From Paraburkholderia kururiensis (GTDB lineage: Bacteria; Pseudomonadota; Gammaproteobacteria; Burkholderiales; Burkholderiaceae): a DNA stretch of 64,000 nt. The stretch is taken from assembly GCF_034424375.1 (NCBI RefSeq), contig NZ_CP139965.1:3720001-3784000 (forward strand). The letters run 5' to 3'. The notes under the pieces were generated by a model, which worked only from the letters and a program-made list of their open reading frames with translations, made no database searches and had not been told where the DNA came from. Shown here one piece after another: positions 62,632 to 64,000 of the stretch. The position numbers and the translations under genes were made by a program. Each line of letters begins with the position of its first letter. Positions within the stretch are counted from its first letter, which is position 1.

Positions 62632-63063
62632 TCACTCCGCCGCGAGCCACTCCAGCACGGGAATCGTCGCGGGCAAGAGCGGCGACACGTCAGCCGGCAG
62701 TGTCTGCCAGACGAACGCCTGACCTTCGCGCCCGTGCGGCTCCCCTTGCCATTCGGTGACCTTGCAGAAGTACAACCGCACGTAAGCATGCGGATAGTCG
62801 TGCTCGAGCGTGTGCCACCGATGACAGGCGGTCACCTCGATGCCGAGTTCCTCGTGAAGCTCTCTCGCGAGCGCGGCCTCCACCGATTCGCCCGCCTCCA
62901 GCTTGCCGCCCGGGAACTCCCAGTAGCCTTCGTACGGTTTGCCCGCCGGCCGCTGCGCCAGCAGGTACCGACCGTCCGGCTTCACAAGCACGCCAACGGC
63001 CACTTCGGTCACGGGTCGCTGCGCGCCCGTGTCCGCTGCTGCACTATTCGTCGCGCCCGTCAT
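62632..63063 (-). CDS. mutT: MutT-type Nudix hydrolase
   Basis: Nudix enzyme that hydrolyses oxidised purine nucleotides such as 8-oxo-dGTP. The product is 143 residues. The Nudix box GGKLEAGESVEAALARELHEELGI covers 52-75. The N-terminal 17 residues are Ala/Thr-rich. VTEVAVGVLVKPDGRYLLAQRPAGKPYEGYWEFPGG is typical of MutT. The ATG at 63063 overlaps the DUF815 stop (ATGA), so both are coupled. 8-oxo-dGTP specificity is inferred. Confidence 0.87.
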   Translation of the reverse strand: MTGATNSAAADTGAQRPVTEVAVGVLVKPDGRYLLAQRPAGKPYEGYWEFPGGKLEAGESVEAALARELHEELGIEVTACHRWHTLEHDYPHAYVRLYFCKVTEWQGEPHGREGQAFVWQTLPADVSPLLPATIPVLEWLAAE

Positions 63064-63929
63064 GCCGACGCCCTCCTGCCGGACCAGTCGCGAGCGAACT
63101 GCCATGCGACCCGCCCCGAGCGCGAGCCGCGCTCCAGTGCCCACACGAGCGCATCGCCGCGCGCCGCTTCGATTTCGGCGTCATCGCAGCCGAAATGCCG
63201 CAGCCAGTGGCCGACGATCGCGAGGTAGTCGTCCTGCTTGAACGGGTAGAAGCTGACCCACAGCCCGAAACGCTCCGACAGCGAGATCTTTTCCTCGACC
63301 ACTTCGCCCGGGTGGATTTCGCCGTCCGGCATATGCCGGTACGTCTCGTTGTCGCTCATGTACTCCGGCAGCAGGTGGCGCCGGTTCGACGTCGCGTAGA
63401 TCAGCACGTTGTCGGACTGCGCTGCCACCGAGCCGTCCAGCGCGACCTTGAGCGCCTTGTAGCCCGACTCGCCTTCCTCGAACGAGAGGTCGTCGCAGAA
63501 CACGATGAAGCGCTCCGGACGCTGCGAAATGAGATCGACGATGTCGCCCAGGTCATGCAGGTCGTCCTTGTCGACCTCGATCAGGCGCAGGCCGTCCTTC
63601 GCGTGCGCGTTGAGGCAGGCCTTGATCAGCGACGACTTGCCGGTGCCGCGTGCGCCCGTCAGCAGCACGTTGTTCGCAGGCCGCCGATGAACAAACTGTC
63701 GCGTGTTCTGCTCGATCAGGTCCTTCTGGCGATCGATGTTCTGAAGATCGTCGAGCGCGATGGTGGAAATGGCGGTGACGGGCTGCAGAAAGCCACGCCC
63801 CTGGCGCTTGCGCCAACGAAACGCCACCGCGGCATTCCAGTCCACTTCCGGCGCGAGCGGCGGCAGCACCGCTTCCAGGCGGCCGAGCAAAGCCTCGGCG
63901 CGGGTCAGAAACTGTTCGAGCTTGTCCAT
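63060..63929 (-). CDS. DUF815 family AAA-type ATPase
   Basis: P-loop ATPase of 289 residues. N-terminal part (1-60) is helical. Walker A is TGARGTGKSS (91-100), the Walker B-type stretch is RFIVFCDDLSFEEGE, and a sensor-1 Asn lies in ATSNRRHLLPEYMSDNE. The C-terminal ISLSERFGLWVSFYPFKQDDYL is conserved in DUF815. The function of the family is not established. It lies between argJ and mutT in one minus-strand group, 14 bp after argJ. Confidence 0.88.
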   Translation of the reverse strand: MDKLEQFLTRAEALLGRLEAVLPPLAPEVDWNAAVAFRWRKRQGRGFLQPVTAISTIALDDLQNIDRQKDLIEQNTRQFVHRRPANNVLLTGARGTGKSSLIKACLNAHAKDGLRLIEVDKDDLHDLGDIVDLISQRPERFIVFCDDLSFEEGESGYKALKVALDGSVAAQSDNVLIYATSNRRHLLPEYMSDNETYRHMPDGEIHPGEVVEEKISLSERFGLWVSFYPFKQDDYLAIVGHWLRHFGCDDAEIEAARGDALVWALERGSRSGRVAWQFARDWSGRRASA

Positions 63930-63943
63930 GGCAAGGTGCGGGA

Positions 63944-64000
63944 TCAGGAGCGATAGTCGGCGTTGATGCTCACGTAGTCGTGCGACAGGTCGCAGGTCCA
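63944..64000 (-). CDS. argJ: Arginine biosynthesis bifunctional ArgJ, C-terminal end (gene runs off the right edge)
   Basis: Only the last 18 codons and stop are present. The translation reads WTCDLSHDYVSINADYRS, the conserved C-terminus of ArgJ (glutamate N-acetyltransferase/amino-acid acetyltransferase). The frame is open to the edge. It precedes DUF815 and mutT, a typical Burkholderiales order. Confidence 0.87.
   Translation of the reverse strand, partial: WTCDLSHDYVSINADYRS

Overview
The window is 64 kb of high-GC chromosome that reads as a Burkholderiales core chromosome, most like Burkholderia/Paraburkholderia. This rests on gene order and protein character (argJ-DUF815 ATPase-mutT-yacG-zapD-coaE-pilD-pilC-pilB, rplU-rpmA-obgE-proB, nrdA-nrdB with a lysine/alanine-rich H1-like protein beside it, and a barnase/barstar-type pair). 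No search was possible, so genus is an inference. I see no insertion sequence, prophage, CRISPR array, rRNA operon or origin. One tRNA gene (proline, CGG) is present. Both window edges cut a gene: transketolase on the left and argJ on the right.

Layout. 1-9 kb: tkt (partial), a VOC protein, rsmE, a secreted guanyl-type RNase with its barstar-like inhibitor, a gene-free stretch with an orphan promoter and terminator (candidate small RNA), maeB, then thiL-pgpA-pncC-cupin. 9-21 kb: pyrF and a minus-strand block for uptake and oxidative breakdown of an aldose (IclR regulator, KDGal kinase, KDPGal aldolase, SDR, AraF/G/H ABC importer, XylB-like sugar dehydrogenase, SMP-30 lactonase, aldose 1-epimerase). 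21-28 kb: mtgA-aroE-RNase II-like enzyme, then yqiA-mpl and a divergent conserved protein of unknown function. 28-36 kb, plus strand: TlpA-like protein, aroQ-accB-accC-prmA-DUF3426, tpx, a PfkB kinase and a glycine-zipper lipoprotein. 36-43 kb, minus strand: H1-like protein, nrdB, nrdA; two NrdR-box-like palindromes 31 bp apart lie over the nrdA promoter. 43-50 kb: ampD, a PP0621-type protein, ypjD, ffh, hpt, marC, proS, rppH. 50-55 kb: a CNP1-like lipoprotein, proB, obgE, rpmA, rplU (strong TTGACC-17-TATAAT promoter), ispB, tRNA-Pro. 55-64 kb: CorC/HlyC membrane protein, pilB-pilC-pilD-coaE-zapD-yacG, then mutT, a DUF815 ATPase and argJ.

How the parts work together. Most genes are housekeeping: translation and protein targeting (rsmE, prmA, ffh, proS, rplU, rpmA, obgE), fatty-acid initiation (accBC), shikimate pathway (aroE, aroQ), murein synthesis and recycling (mtgA, mpl, ampD), dNTP supply (nrdAB), quinone side chain (ispB), CoA (coaE) and division (zapD). 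The accessory content is the aldose block and the secreted RNase/inhibitor pair. I find no clearly new multi-gene system. The points most worth a second look are the NrdR twin boxes, the inverted repeat before nrdB, the candidate small RNA near 3.3 kb, the composition of the aldose cluster (two sugar dehydrogenases, no dehydratase), and the unknown protein at 27.6 kb with a nucleotidyltransferase-like motif.
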